64,000 nucleotides of DNA from Dietzia sp032248695. Lineage in GTDB: Bacteria; Actinomycetota; Actinomycetes; Mycobacteriales; Mycobacteriaceae. The stretch is from assembly GCF_032248695.1 (NCBI RefSeq), contig NZ_JAVHXC010000002.1:372001-436000 (forward strand), given 5' to 3'. Positions within the stretch are counted from its first letter, which is position 1. Every line of letters begins with the position of its first letter. The translations under genes were made by a program, and so were the position numbers. Below, in pieces: positions 33,431-42,203 of the stretch. Below the pieces are notes generated by a model that searched no databases, was not told the origin of the DNA, and was given only the letters and a program-made list of their open reading frames with translations.

Positions 33431-33506
33431 GGCGGGCGCACCACCTCAGCGCCCGCCGCGTCGCCCGCAGGATCGGCCCGGCCCCGCCTCGCGCGGGGCC
33501 GGGCCG
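33431..33506 (+). terminator. Two consecutive hairpins after the DoxX-like gene
   Basis: First: GGCGGGCGC (33431-33439) and its complement (33449-33457). Second: CGGCCCGGCCCCGC (33474-33487) and its complement (33493-33506) with a 5-base loop. Both are perfect and are followed by CGCATCTTCC. Confidence 0.8.
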
Positions 33507-33556
33507 ACGCGCATCTTCCGGATGCGTGAGCCCGGCACATCGCCGACGATGGGGCG

Positions 33557-34681
33557 ATGACGCAGAACCCGGAGCCCGATCCCCCGGCCCGCCGGATGCG
33601 GATCGTCGTCACCGGCGCCAGCGGCAACGTGGGCACCCCACTCGTGCGGCGCCTGCTGGCCGACGGCCACGAGGTCGTGGGGCTGTGCCGCCGCCTCCCG
33701 CCGGCCGCCCCGCCCTACGACGGCGCGTCATGGCATCGCGTCGACCTGTCGTACGCGAGCGCCGCCGACCTGGTGGACGTCCTCCGCGGCGCGGATGCGG
33801 TCATCCACCTCGCGTGGGGCTTCCAGCCGACCCGCGACGTCGACCACCACCACCGGCTGGGCGTCGGCGGGACCGCGGCCGTTGTCGAGGCGTGCCGCCT
33901 GGCGGGCGTGCCGCACCTGGTGCACCAGTCCTCGGTGGGCGCGTACGCCCCCGTCTCCGACGGCGGCCCCGGCATCTCGGTCGAGCGGCGGGTCAGCGAG
34001 GACGCCGAGCTCGGGGGCGTCCCGACCGCCGCCTACAACCGCCACAAGACGGCCGCCGAGCACCTGCTGGACCTGCACGAGCAGCGGCACCCCGGCGCTC
34101 CGACGATCGCCCGCATGCGGCCCGCGTTCATCGTCCACGGCGGGGCCGCCTCGGGGCTGCTGCGCTACTTCACCCCGGCCCTGACCCCGGCCCGCCTCAT
34201 ACGGGCGCTGCCGATCCTCCCGGTGGACCGTCGGCTGACCGTGCCGCTGGTCCACGGTGACGACATGGCCTCCGCGCTGGCGGCGGCCGCCACGACCGGC
34301 GTGCTGGGGGCGTTCAACATCGCCGCCGAGCCCCCGATCACGCTCGACATGCTCGCGCGCGAACTCGGTGCGCGGCCCGTGCACGTGCCCTACCGCGTGC
34401 TGCGGCAACTCGTCCACGTCAGCTGGCTGCTGCGCCTGCAGCCGGTGAGCATCGGCTGGGTCGACCTGGCGTTCGGCGCGCCGCTCATGCACACGACCCG
34501 CGCCCGCGCGGAGCTCGGGTGGAGCCCCACGGTCCCGGCGGACGTGGCATTGCGCGAGGTGATCGACGCGATCGCCGCGGGGAGGGCCGGCACGTCACCG
34601 CCGCTGCGCCGGCGCACGCTGCTCGACGCCCTGGTGAGCCTGCGCAGAGGCGGCGCGGTGGACCGCCGACGGCTGCCCTGA
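33557..34681 (+). CDS. NAD-dependent epimerase/dehydratase family protein
   Basis: The protein has 374 residues and is an extended SDR. RIVVTGASGNVGTPLVRRLL (cofactor loop), LRGADAVIHLAW, QSSVGAYAP and YNRHKTAAEHLL (Tyr-x3-Lys) are visible, then VPLVHGDDMASALAAA. The C-terminal part contains HTTRARAELGWSP, as in sugar-nucleotide epimerases and steroid dehydrogenase-like relatives. Substrate unknown. It is convergent with cysQ. Confidence 0.82.
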   Translation: MTQNPEPDPPARRMRIVVTGASGNVGTPLVRRLLADGHEVVGLCRRLPPAAPPYDGASWHRVDLSYASAADLVDVLRGADAVIHLAWGFQPTRDVDHHHRLGVGGTAAVVEACRLAGVPHLVHQSSVGAYAPVSDGGPGISVERRVSEDAELGGVPTAAYNRHKTAAEHLLDLHEQRHPGAPTIARMRPAFIVHGGAASGLLRYFTPALTPARLIRALPILPVDRRLTVPLVHGDDMASALAAAATTGVLGAFNIAAEPPITLDMLARELGARPVHVPYRVLRQLVHVSWLLRLQPVSIGWVDLAFGAPLMHTTRARAELGWSPTVPADVALREVIDAIAAGRAGTSPPLRRRTLLDALVSLRRGGAVDRRRLP

Positions 34682-34699
34682 CACCGCGGCCCGGGCCGG

Positions 34700-35512
34700 T
34701 CAGGCGTCGGCGATGGCGCCGAGGATCGCGTCGGCGAGGTCGGCTCGGCACACCACGAGATCGGGCAGGTACGTCTCGGCCACGTTGTACTCGAGCGGCG
34801 AGCCGTCGATCCGAACCGCCACGAACCCGCGGGCCAGCGCGACCCCCGCGGGCGCCGCGGAGTCCCACTGGTACTGCCCGCCCGCGTGGATGTAGGCGTC
34901 GGCCTCGCCGCGGACGACGGCCGCCGCCTTGGCACCGGCCGAGCCCAGCGGTACCAGATCACCACCCACGGCGTCGGCCACGGCATCGGCGAAGGCGGGC
35001 GGTCGGGAGGCCGAGAGGACGATCCTCGGCCGGGTGTCCGAACGCGGCGGCAGGAGGCCTCCCCCGTCGACCCCGCCGTTGCCCACCGGTGCGGCGTAGA
35101 TCTCGTCGTCGTCGACCCCACACACCACCCCGAGCGCGGGCAGCCCCACCGCTGCGGCGGTGAGCCGTGACGACGCCGGGTCCCCGTCGCGCTCCCACAG
35201 TGCGACGTGCACGGCCCAGTCGGGCCGGTCGCCGAGACCGTATTCGCGGGTGCCGTCGACGGGATCGATGATCCACACCCGGTCCGCGTCCACGCGGGAG
35301 AGGTCGTCCCGGGACTCCTCGGAAAGGACGGCGTCGTCCGGCCGCGCGTCCGCGAGCCGCGCGAGCAGCAGCTCGTTGGCGCGACGATCACCGACGTCGC
35401 CGAGCGCGCGCCCGGTGGGGCCCGAGGACCGGAGCTCGACCAGCAGTCGCCCGGCGTCCATGGCGAGGTCGACGGCGAGCTGCTGGTCCGGGGAGCGCGT
35501 GGCGGAGGTCAT
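34700..35512 (-). CDS. cysQ: 3'(2'),5'-bisphosphate nucleotidase (PAP phosphatase)
   Basis: The protein has 270 residues and is in the inositol monophosphatase-like superfamily. Metal-binding motifs are LSEESRDD, IIDPVDGTREY and YQWDSAAPAG. It removes the 3'-phosphate of PAP or PAPS, recycling the by-product of sulfotransferases and PAPS reduction. That suits a neighbourhood with cysD-cysNC 6 kb away and a sulfatase module. TAGGCT lies six bases before ATG 35512, with no ribosome site, suggesting a leaderless transcript. Confidence 0.9.
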   Translation of the reverse strand: MTSATRSPDQQLAVDLAMDAGRLLVELRSSGPTGRALGDVGDRRANELLLARLADARPDDAVLSEESRDDLSRVDADRVWIIDPVDGTREYGLGDRPDWAVHVALWERDGDPASSRLTAAAVGLPALGVVCGVDDDEIYAAPVGNGGVDGGGLLPPRSDTRPRIVLSASRPPAFADAVADAVGGDLVPLGSAGAKAAAVVRGEADAYIHAGGQYQWDSAAPAGVALARGFVAVRIDGSPLEYNVAETYLPDLVVCRADLADAILGAIADA

Positions 35513-35530
35513 GCCCCCAGCCTAGGAGGC

Positions 35531-35746
35531 TCACCGCCGACGCGACCGGAACCCCCGGCGTCGGCCGTGGCCGTACTCCCTCACGACTCGGGCGGGTTCG
35601 TCCGGGCACCGATGGGCGTCGGCCGCGACCCGCGCGGCTCCGCGGGACGGGAGCACCCCGCTCCGGGCGCCGCAGCGCCGGCATCCCCACACGGCGCCGT
35701 CCCCGGTCTCCTCGACAAAGCACACGCGCTCTCCGACCTCGTTCAT
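35531..35746 (-). CDS. Small Cys-containing protein (possible zinc ribbon)
   Basis: The protein has 71 residues. ATG 35746 follows GAGGAGACC, a good ribosome site. It shows GCRRCGARSG and DAHRC, three cysteines plus histidines that could bind zinc, and a basic C-terminus (GHGRRRGFRSRRR). It lies in the cysQ promoter region and would carry the cysQ -35 area inside its 3' end. Function unknown; a spurious frame is possible. Confidence 0.45.
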   Translation of the reverse strand: MNEVGERVCFVEETGDGAVWGCRRCGARSGVLPSRGAARVAADAHRCPDEPARVVREYGHGRRRGFRSRRR

Positions 35747-35900
35747 TGGTCTCCTCGAGCTTGGCGCCGGCCCCCTAAGCCCGCGCGGTGACGCCTATAT
35801 TCTCACAAATCTTTTATCGCCGGTAGTGCGGTGCTCACATCGGGGGCGGCGGGCGCCGGGGCCGGGCACGCGGCGGTGTTCGGCGCCCCCGCGATGTCGA

Positions 35901-35916
35901 TAGACAGATCGGTCTA
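35901..35916. promoter_or_regulatory. McbR-like operator upstream of the TauE-type gene
   Basis: TAGAC-AGATCG-GTCTA is a perfect match to TAGAC-N6-GTCTA, the published box of McbR, the TetR-type master regulator of sulfur metabolism in Corynebacterium glutamicum. It lies 70 bases before GTG 35986. An extra TAGAC (overlapping at 35915) and a GTCTA (35936) follow. A second near-identical box precedes cysD. Confidence 0.65.
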
Positions 35917-35985
35917 GACATCGTCCGCGTCGTATGTCTACTGTATTACTCGACTTAATCGATCCACTCTTCTCAAGGGGAGCTC

Positions 35986-36921
35986 GTGAAGACCCTCATC
36001 GTGCTCGGCGTCGTCGGCGCCATAGCCCAACTCATCGACGGCTCCCTGGGCATGGCCTACGGCGTGACGTCCACGACCCTGCTGGTCGCGGCGGGCATCG
36101 CCCCGGCGGCGGCGTCGGCGTCCGTGCACTTCGCCGAGATCGGCACCACCCTCGCCTCCGGCGTCTCCCACCACAAGCTGGGCAACGTCGACTGGCGGAT
36201 CGTGCGCGTCCTCGCGATCCCGGGCGCGATCGGTGCGTTCGCCGGCGCCACGATCCTGTCCAACCTCCCGGCGGACGTGGCCAAGCCGGTCGTGGGCGCG
36301 ATCCTGCTCGCGCTGGGCCTGTACGTCCTCTACCGCTTCCTCGCCCTCGGCGGTCGGCGCCCGGAGTTCAAGGGCCGCGTCCGCACCGGCTTCCTGGTCC
36401 CACTCGGCCTCGTCGGCGGGACCCTCGACTCCCTCGGCGGCGGCGGATGGGGCCCGGTCGGCACGACCTCGCTGCTGTCGTCGGGCCGGGTGGAGCCGCG
36501 CAAGGTCGTCGGCTCGATCGACACGTCCGAGTTCGTCGTGGCCGTCGGCGGCTCGCTGGGCTTCCTCCTCGGACTCGGCGCCGCCGGGATCAACTGGGGC
36601 TACGCCCTGGCACTGCTCATCGGCGGCGTGATCGTGGCGCCGTTCGCCGCGTGGCTGGTCAAGCACCTGCCCGCGCGAGTGCTCGGTACCGCGGCCGGCG
36701 GCCTGATCGTCGTGACCAACTCGCGGACCCTGCTCCAGTGGGCCGAGGTGCCGTCGGCGGCCACCACCCCGATCCTCATCGCCCTGGTCGTCGTCTGGAT
36801 CAGCCTCGTCACGTGGGCCGTGCGCACCGAGAGGAAGATCGGGCGCGACGACGACGAGCTCAGCACCTCCGACGGGCCCGCCCCCTCCGCGAGTGCGGAA
36901 CCGGCTCCCGCCGGCGCCTGA
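35986..36921 (+). CDS. TauE/SafE family sulfite/sulfonate-type exporter
   Basis: The protein has 311 residues with about eight membrane segments. GVVGAIAQLIDGSLGMAYGV at the N-terminus, SVHFAEIGTTLASGVSHHKLGNVDW and LGGGGWGPVGTTSLL in the repeated second half are the TauE/SafE (DUF81) pattern. Family members move sulfite, sulfoacetate or related anions. GTG 35986 has CAAGGGGAG upstream. The perfect McbR-like box upstream and the cys genes downstream support a sulfur role. Two hairpins follow. Confidence 0.85.
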   Translation: MKTLIVLGVVGAIAQLIDGSLGMAYGVTSTTLLVAAGIAPAAASASVHFAEIGTTLASGVSHHKLGNVDWRIVRVLAIPGAIGAFAGATILSNLPADVAKPVVGAILLALGLYVLYRFLALGGRRPEFKGRVRTGFLVPLGLVGGTLDSLGGGGWGPVGTTSLLSSGRVEPRKVVGSIDTSEFVVAVGGSLGFLLGLGAAGINWGYALALLIGGVIVAPFAAWLVKHLPARVLGTAAGGLIVVTNSRTLLQWAEVPSAATTPILIALVVVWISLVTWAVRTERKIGRDDDELSTSDGPAPSASAEPAPAGA

Positions 36922-36930
36922 GACCCGTTC

Positions 36931-37037
36931 GCGCCGAACGGCTGTCCCGTTCGGCGCCCACCCGCTGCGCGCCGCCTCACCCCACTGCCGCTCGCGCCCG
37001 GATCTGGTCGTTCGTCCACATGGACGGGCGACCAGAT
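36931..37037 (+). terminator. Double terminator after the TauE-type gene
   Basis: First hairpin: GCGCCGAACGG (36931-36941) with its complement (36947-36957). Second: ATCTGGTCG (37002-37010) with its complement (37029-37037), enclosing an inner CGTCCA/TGGACG stem and followed by TTCTTTTCC. The second is the only clear T-tailed intrinsic terminator I see in the window. Confidence 0.8.
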
Positions 37038-37160
37038 TCTTTTCCGCTGGCCCGGGCGATGTGGGGATGAGTCGGACGGTCCGGGCGCCCCGCGTCCGGC
37101 CCGCGCCGCTGCGGAGCACTCCCCGTCCGGCGCGCCGGCCGCTCTGGGAGACTGTGTCGC

Positions 37161-37643
37161 ATGAGGGTCACGGCCAAATCGGACTATGCGTTGCGCGCGC
37201 TCGTCGAGCTCGCGGCGGCCCAGCTCGAGATGCCCGATCGTGACCCGCGTGAGAACCCGGTCAGCGCGGAGGAGTTGGGGCGCCTGCAGGACATCCCGCA
37301 CGGCTTCCTCCAGGCGATCCTGTCGGATCTGCGTCGCGCCGGGATCGTGGCCAGTCGCCGAGGCAAGACAGGGGGATGGTTCCTCGGCCGCGCCGCTGCC
37401 GACATCTCGGTGGCCGACGTCCTGCGTGCGGTCGACGGCCCGCTGGTCAGCGTCTACGACGTCCGGCCCGAGTCGGTGGTCTACAACGAAAGGGCGGCGG
37501 TGCTGCAGCATGTGTGGATCGCGTCGCGGGCCGCGCTGCGCCGGGTGATGGACGCGGTGACGATCGCCGACCTGGCAGCCGGGCACCTGCCGGGCGAGGT
37601 GCACGAGCTCACGCTCGACAGAGACGCCTGGGAAGCCCGCTGA
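37161..37643 (+). CDS. Rrf2 family transcriptional regulator
   Basis: The protein has 160 residues. MRVTAKSDYALRALVELAAAQ, LQDIPHGFLQAILSDLRRAGIVASRRGKTGGWFLGR and ISVADVLRAVDGPL are the Rrf2 winged-helix signature. It has no cysteine at all, so it cannot bind an Fe-S cluster as IscR or NsrR do. CymR-type Rrf2 proteins, which sense cysteine status, also lack the cluster. Placement between sulfur genes makes a sulfur-sensing role attractive, but this is inference. Confidence 0.85.
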   Translation: MRVTAKSDYALRALVELAAAQLEMPDRDPRENPVSAEELGRLQDIPHGFLQAILSDLRRAGIVASRRGKTGGWFLGRAAADISVADVLRAVDGPLVSVYDVRPESVVYNERAAVLQHVWIASRAALRRVMDAVTIADLAAGHLPGEVHELTLDRDAWEAR

Positions 37644-37689
37644 CGCGCTCGCTCGACCCGCGATCGCCTCCGGCCGCCCGTACGCCACG

Positions 37690-37852
37690 CAGCCGCCCCT
37701 GAAGATGGCGTCTCGCCCCCATCCCTGCACGGCCCACCACGCAGCCGCCCCTGAAGATGGCGTCTCGCCTGCCCCGCGGTGAGCGCGAGACGCCATGTTC
37801 GGGAGCGGCTGCGTTTGTAGTGAGCGCGAGACGCCATCCCGAGGAGCGGCTG
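37690..37852. repeat. Cluster of interspersed palindromic elements
   Basis: Two direct arms (CAGCCGCCCCTGAAG then ATGGCGTCTCGCC) are followed by two inverted arms (GCGAGACGCCAT then GAGCGGCTGCG), making one complete hairpin flanked by half-elements. It is directly followed by the 58-bp array. The gap 37644-38264 has no gene. Confidence 0.82.
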
Positions 37853-38219
37853 CGTCTGGTGCGAGCCGCGGCGGCGCCTGGTGAGCCGCGGCCTGGCATC
37901 CGAGCGGCGGCGTCTGGTGCGAGCCGCGGCGGCGCCTGGTGAGCCGCGGCCTGGCATCCGAGCGGCGGCGTCTGGTGCGAGCCGCGGCGGCGCCTGGTGA
38001 GCCGCGGCCTGGCATCCGAGCGGCGGCGTCTGGTGCGAGCCGCGGCGGCGCCTGGTGAGCCGCGGCCTGGCATCCGAGCGGCGGCGTCTGGTGCGAGCCG
38101 CGGCGGCGCCTGGTGAGCCGCGGCCTGGCATCCGAGCGGCGGCGTCTGGTGCGAGCCGCGGCGGCGCCTGGTGAGCCGCGGCGTGGCATCCGGGCGGCTG
38201 CGTCTGGTGCGGGCGGCGG
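37852..38219. repeat. 58-bp tandem array, six units plus a partial
   Basis: Units start at 37852, 37910, 37968, 38026, 38084 and 38142, exactly 58 bases apart, with a partial at 38200. The first five are identical or nearly so; the sixth has a few changes. The unit starts GCGTCTGGTGCGAGCCGCGG and is GC-extreme. 58 is not a multiple of 3, so reading frames rotate and the Arg-rich frames are artefacts. Units abut with no spacer. The array grows out of the end of a palindromic element and lies between convergent Rrf2 and TauE-type genes. Confidence 0.92.
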
Positions 38220-38264
38220 AGCCCGACGCGAGCGGCGACGTCCGACAGGTGCGGGGAGGGTGAC

Positions 38265-39191
38265 TCAGGCGGGGGTCGACGCCCCGGACCGCTGCTCGAC
38301 CGGCTCCTCGAGGTGCACCGAGAAGCGGCGCACGAGCACCTTCCACACGAGCGGGCCGCCCACCACGAGCACGAGCGTGATGATCCCGATCAGCAGCGGC
38401 GACGCCCCGAGCATCGCCGACGCGGTCACGGCGAGCACGATCGTAATGCCGCGACGGATGAGACCGCCCGGGACGCGGCCGGCGAACTTCGACCCGAAGA
38501 ACGTGCCGACCGCGCCACCGACGAGCAGCGGGACCAGCAGGTCCCAGTCGACCCCGGTGACCATGACGTGGCCGATCGCGGCCGCGATCACCAGCGGGAC
38601 CGCCTGGACCAGGTCGGTGCCGACCAGTCGCAGGGCGGCGAGCGTCGGGTAGAGCAGCATGATGCACATCATGATGACGGTGCCCGAGCCGACCGAGGTG
38701 ATGCCCACCATCAGCCCGCCGACCACGCCGACGAGCAGGGTGAGCACCGGCTTGACCGGCGGGTCGGGATCGTCACCGGTGCGGATGCGTCCGGACATCT
38801 CGAAGAACGCGCGCAGGAAGTACGCCGTCGAGGCGACGATCAGGGTCGCGCCGATGGCCTTCTTGAGCACTCCCTGCACGTCGTCCGCCCCGATCGCGTG
38901 GACGAGCCACGCCCCGAGATAGGCGGTGGGCACCGAGCCGATGACCAGCCAGAACGCGATCTTGAGATTGGGTTTGCCGTGCCTCCAGTGCACGCCCGCA
39001 CCCACGACCTTGTTGACCGCGTTGACCACGAGGTCGTTGGCGACCGCCGCCGTGGGCGGGATGCCCACGAGGATGAGCGCCGGCGTCATCAGCGCGCCGC
39101 CGCCCATCCCCGTCAGGCCGATCACCACGCCGATGACGGCGCTGACGACCAGCAGGCCGAGCGAGTCGTAGGTCCACAGGGCCTCGGGCAC
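38265..39191 (-). CDS. TauE/SafE family transporter (second)
   Basis: The protein has 308 residues with about eight membrane segments. VIGVVIGLTGMGGGALMTPALILVGIPPTAAVANDLVVNAVNK is the N-terminal repeat, and GLMVGITSVGSGTVIMMCIMLLYP with LVGTDLVQAVPL the second. This is a different TauE subgroup from 35986. It begins four bases after the cysNC stop, so it is the third gene of cysD-cysNC-tauE, and sulfate or sulfite transport is likely. Confidence 0.87.
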   Translation of the reverse strand: MPEALWTYDSLGLLVVSAVIGVVIGLTGMGGGALMTPALILVGIPPTAAVANDLVVNAVNKVVGAGVHWRHGKPNLKIAFWLVIGSVPTAYLGAWLVHAIGADDVQGVLKKAIGATLIVASTAYFLRAFFEMSGRIRTGDDPDPPVKPVLTLLVGVVGGLMVGITSVGSGTVIMMCIMLLYPTLAALRLVGTDLVQAVPLVIAAAIGHVMVTGVDWDLLVPLLVGGAVGTFFGSKFAGRVPGGLIRRGITIVLAVTASAMLGASPLLIGIITLVLVVGGPLVWKVLVRRFSVHLEEPVEQRSGASTPA

Positions 39192-39195
39192 CGGC

Positions 39196-41121
39196 TCAGA
39201 TTCCCAGGATCGAGCTGAGGATTCGCTGCGCGACCTCTTCCGCGGTCCCGTCCTCGGGACGCACGTGCAGGTCGGGGGTCAGCGGCGGCTCGTACGGCGC
39301 GGAGACGCCGGTGAACTCGGGGATCTCGCCGGCCCGGGCCTTGGCGTACAGACCCTTGGGGTCGCGGGCCTCGCACTCGGCCAGCGGGGTGTCCACGAAG
39401 ACCTCGGTGAACGGCAGGTCGGCCTTGGCGTGGACCTGGCGCGCCGCGTCGCGGTCGGCGCGCATGGGCGAGATGAGGGAACAGATGACGACGACGCCGG
39501 CATCGGCGAACAGCGCCGCAACCTCCGCGGTGCGGCGGATGTTCTCCGCCCGGTCCTCGGCCGAGAACCCGAGGTCGGCGTTGAGGCCGTGGCGCAGGTT
39601 GTCCCCATCGAGGATGTACGCCGGATGACCGGACTCGATGAGCAGCCGCTCGACCTCGGAGGCGATGGTCGACTTGCCCGAGCCGGACAGGCCGGTCAGC
39701 CACAGGGTGCGGCCCTGCCCGCGGTCGCCGCGCTGGACGGCCCCGGCGTGCCAGACGACGTTGGAGCCGGTGGTGGCGGGCCCGATGATCATGCCCGCGC
39801 CCACCGTGTTCCCGGTGATCTCGTCGACGAGGATGAACGCGCCCGTGTCGCGGTTGCGACGGTAGGGGTCGTACATCAGCGGCGTCTGCGTCCGCAGGCC
39901 GATGCGCCCGATCTCGTTGAGCTGGAGCTCGGTGGAGTCGGGGTCGCGGTGCAGCGTGTTGACGTCGAGCCGGTACTCCATCCCCGTCACGATCGCCTTG
40001 GTCTCGCGCGTCGTGTGCTTGACGATGTAGCGCTTGTTGGTCTCGAGGGTGGTGTCGTCGGCGAACCAGCAGACCATGGCCTCGAGCTCGGTGCCCTGGT
40101 GCGGCCGGTTGCCGGGCCGGGCGATCATCTCGCCGCGGACGATGTCGATCTCGTCGTTGAGCGCGATCGTCACCGCGGCGGGGGCCGCGGCCTCGTCCAG
40201 CTCGGCTCCGCCCGGGCCCCAGATCGCCTTGACCGTGGACTGCCGACCGGACGGCATGACGACCACGTCGTCGTCGACCTTGATGATCCCACCCGCGACG
40301 GTTCCGGCGAAGGACCGGTGATCCAGGCCGTCGGCGCGCTGGGGGCGGATCACGTACTGCACGGGGAACCGGACGTCGGTGAGGTTGCGGTCCGAGGCGA
40401 TGTGCACGTTCTCGAGGTGGTCGAGCAGCGCCGGGCCCGTGTACCAGGGCATGGCGTCCGACCGCTCCACGACGTTGTCGCCCTTGAGCGCCGAGAGCGG
40501 CACGAAGGTGACGTCGTGGACCTCGAGCTTGGCGGCGAAGTCGGTGAACTCGGCGCGGATGGCCTCGAACGTGGCCTCGTCGTAGTCGATGAGATCCATC
40601 TTGTTCACGGCCACCACGAGGCGGGGAATGCCCAGGAGGGCGGACAGGAACGCGTGACGGCGGGTCTGCTCGAGCACGCCCTTGCGCGCGTCCACGAGGA
40701 TGATCGCGACGTCCGCGGTCGAGGCGCCGGTGACCATGTTGCGCGTGTACTGCACGTGGCCCGGGGTGTCCGCGATGATGAACTTGCGCCGCGGGGTCGA
40801 GAAGTAGCGGTACGCCACGTCGATCGTGATGCCCTGCTCCCGCTCGGACCGCAATCCGTCGGTGAGCAGCGCCAGGTCGGTGTACTCGTCGCCGCGCTTG
40901 GCGGAGGTGGCCTCGATGGAGGCGAGCTGGTCCTCGAAGATGCCCTTCGAGTCGAACAGCAGGCGCCCGATGAGGGTCGACTTGCCGTCGTCGACCGAGC
41001 CGGCGGTGGCGATGCGCAGGAGCTGCGCGTGCTCGGCCATGGTGTGCGGGTGCTCGACGGAGCCGTCGGCGGTGGCCGGGGTGGCGTCGCTGGTCGCGGT
41101 GTCCGTGGTGGGGGTGCTCAT
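39196..41121 (-). CDS. cysNC: Bifunctional sulfate adenylyltransferase subunit 1/APS kinase
   Basis: The protein has 641 residues. Residues 1-445 form a CysN GTPase with GSVDDGKST, DTPGHVQYTRNM and NKMDLIDYD, plus elongation-factor-like barrels. Residues ~465-641 form the APS kinase with Walker A GLSGSGKST, LDGDNLRHGLN, ENIRRTAEVA and DPKGLYAKA. With CysD it converts sulfate plus ATP to APS and then to PAPS. The CysN-CysC fusion is typical of mycobacteria and relatives. ATG 41121 shares one base with the cysD stop. Confidence 0.96.
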   Translation of the reverse strand: MSTPTTDTATSDATPATADGSVEHPHTMAEHAQLLRIATAGSVDDGKSTLIGRLLFDSKGIFEDQLASIEATSAKRGDEYTDLALLTDGLRSEREQGITIDVAYRYFSTPRRKFIIADTPGHVQYTRNMVTGASTADVAIILVDARKGVLEQTRRHAFLSALLGIPRLVVAVNKMDLIDYDEATFEAIRAEFTDFAAKLEVHDVTFVPLSALKGDNVVERSDAMPWYTGPALLDHLENVHIASDRNLTDVRFPVQYVIRPQRADGLDHRSFAGTVAGGIIKVDDDVVVMPSGRQSTVKAIWGPGGAELDEAAAPAAVTIALNDEIDIVRGEMIARPGNRPHQGTELEAMVCWFADDTTLETNKRYIVKHTTRETKAIVTGMEYRLDVNTLHRDPDSTELQLNEIGRIGLRTQTPLMYDPYRRNRDTGAFILVDEITGNTVGAGMIIGPATTGSNVVWHAGAVQRGDRGQGRTLWLTGLSGSGKSTIASEVERLLIESGHPAYILDGDNLRHGLNADLGFSAEDRAENIRRTAEVAALFADAGVVVICSLISPMRADRDAARQVHAKADLPFTEVFVDTPLAECEARDPKGLYAKARAGEIPEFTGVSAPYEPPLTPDLHVRPEDGTAEEVAQRILSSILGI

Positions 41122-42038
41122 CAGAAGTAGCCCTCCTTCTTGCGGTCTTCCATGCCGGCCTCGGAGATGCGGTCGTCGGCACGGGTGGCGCCGCGCTCGG
41201 TGACGCGGGTGCCCGCGACCTCGGCGACGACGGCGGCGTTGTCGGCGGCGTCGGACTCGACGCAGCCGGTGCAGGTGGCGTCGCCGACCGTGCGGAAGCG
41301 CACGAGCTCGGTCCGCGCCTCCTCGTGGGGCAGCGTCTCGAGGAACCGGGTCTTGGCCAGGAGCATGCCGTCACGCTCGATGACCTCACGCCGGTGGGCG
41401 TAGTAGATCGGCGGCAGGTCGATGTCCTCGCGCTCGATGTACTGCCAGATGTCCAGCTCGGTCCAGTTGGACAGCGGGAACACGCGGATGTGCTCGCCCT
41501 TGCGGTGCTTGCCGTTGTAGAGCTTCCACAGCTCCGGGCGCTGCGCGCGGGGGTCCCAGGCGCCGAACGCGTCGCGGAAGGAGAAGACGCGCTCCTTGGC
41601 GCGGGCCTTCTCCTCGTCGCGGCGGGCGCCGCCGAAGACGGCGTCGAAGCGGTTCTCCTGGATGCCGCGCAGCAGCGCGGTGGTCTGGAGGCGGTTGCGG
41701 CTGGCGCCGACCCCGGTGTCCTCGACCACGCGGCCGGCGTCGATGTCGTCCTGGACGTGCGAGACGAGGAGCTGGACGCCGGTCTCGGCCACGACGCGGT
41801 CGCGGTACTCGATCACCTCGTCGAAGTTGTGCCCGGTGTCGACGTGCATGAGCGGGAACGGCATCGGCGCGGGCCAGAAGGCCTTGCGGGCGAGGTGGAA
41901 CATCACCACCGAGTCCTTGCCGCCGGAGAACAGCATCCCCGGGCGTTCGAACTGCGCGGCTACCTCGCGGAAGATGTGGACGGACTCCGCCTCGAGCGCG
42001 TCGAGATGCGAGAGCGTCACCGCCGACCTCGTCGTCAT
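41121..42038 (-). CDS. cysD: Sulfate adenylyltransferase subunit 2
   Basis: The protein has 305 residues and is a PP-loop N-type ATP pyrophosphatase. MLFSGGKDSVVMFHLARKAF is the PP-loop, followed by MHVDTGHNFDEVIEYRD, RDEEKARAKERVFSFRDAFG and FPLSNWTELDIWQYI. It forms APS from sulfate with CysN. ATG 42038 follows CTGGAGG. A McbR-like box lies 47 bases upstream. Confidence 0.96.
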   Translation of the reverse strand: MTTRSAVTLSHLDALEAESVHIFREVAAQFERPGMLFSGGKDSVVMFHLARKAFWPAPMPFPLMHVDTGHNFDEVIEYRDRVVAETGVQLLVSHVQDDIDAGRVVEDTGVGASRNRLQTTALLRGIQENRFDAVFGGARRDEEKARAKERVFSFRDAFGAWDPRAQRPELWKLYNGKHRKGEHIRVFPLSNWTELDIWQYIEREDIDLPPIYYAHRREVIERDGMLLAKTRFLETLPHEEARTELVRFRTVGDATCTGCVESDAADNAAVVAEVAGTRVTERGATRADDRISEAGMEDRKKEGYF

Positions 42039-42084
42039 GCGACCTCCAGTGTCGTGGGCTGAACCGGCGGACCGGACAGCTGGG

Positions 42085-42100
42085 CAGACCGGTCTGTCTA
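42085..42100 (-). promoter_or_regulatory. McbR-like operator upstream of cysD
   Basis: Reading the minus strand: TAGAC-AGACCG-GTCTG, one mismatch from TAGAC-N6-GTCTA and sharing most of its spacer with the perfect box at 35901. It lies between cysD and the divergent IclR gene. Confidence 0.6.
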
Positions 42101-42190
42101 CCTCCGGGCGTCTGGACCATCCTGCGCCCGGGAGGGTCGCTTTTCCATCTCGGTGAACCGAATCACCCCCGCCCTGTCGGATAGTCGACA

Positions 42191-42196
42191 TAGGAT
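42191..42196 (+). promoter_or_regulatory. -10 hexamer of the IclR gene (leaderless start)
   Basis: TAGGAT lies exactly seven bases before ATG 42204, and no ribosome site precedes that codon. Confidence 0.55.
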
Positions 42197-42203
42197 CACG
42201 GCT

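Noticed and set aside
36600..38189. Large Arg/Ala-rich ORFs across the 58-bp array
   Set aside because: The unit length is not a multiple of 3 and the translation only restates the repeat; no ribosome site.
37852..38219. CRISPR array
   Set aside because: Units are contiguous with no unique spacers, and there are no cas genes; the same holds for 5458-6000.
39265..41130. 621-residue ORF opposite cysNC
   Set aside because: It is an exact antisense shadow of a highly conserved enzyme.
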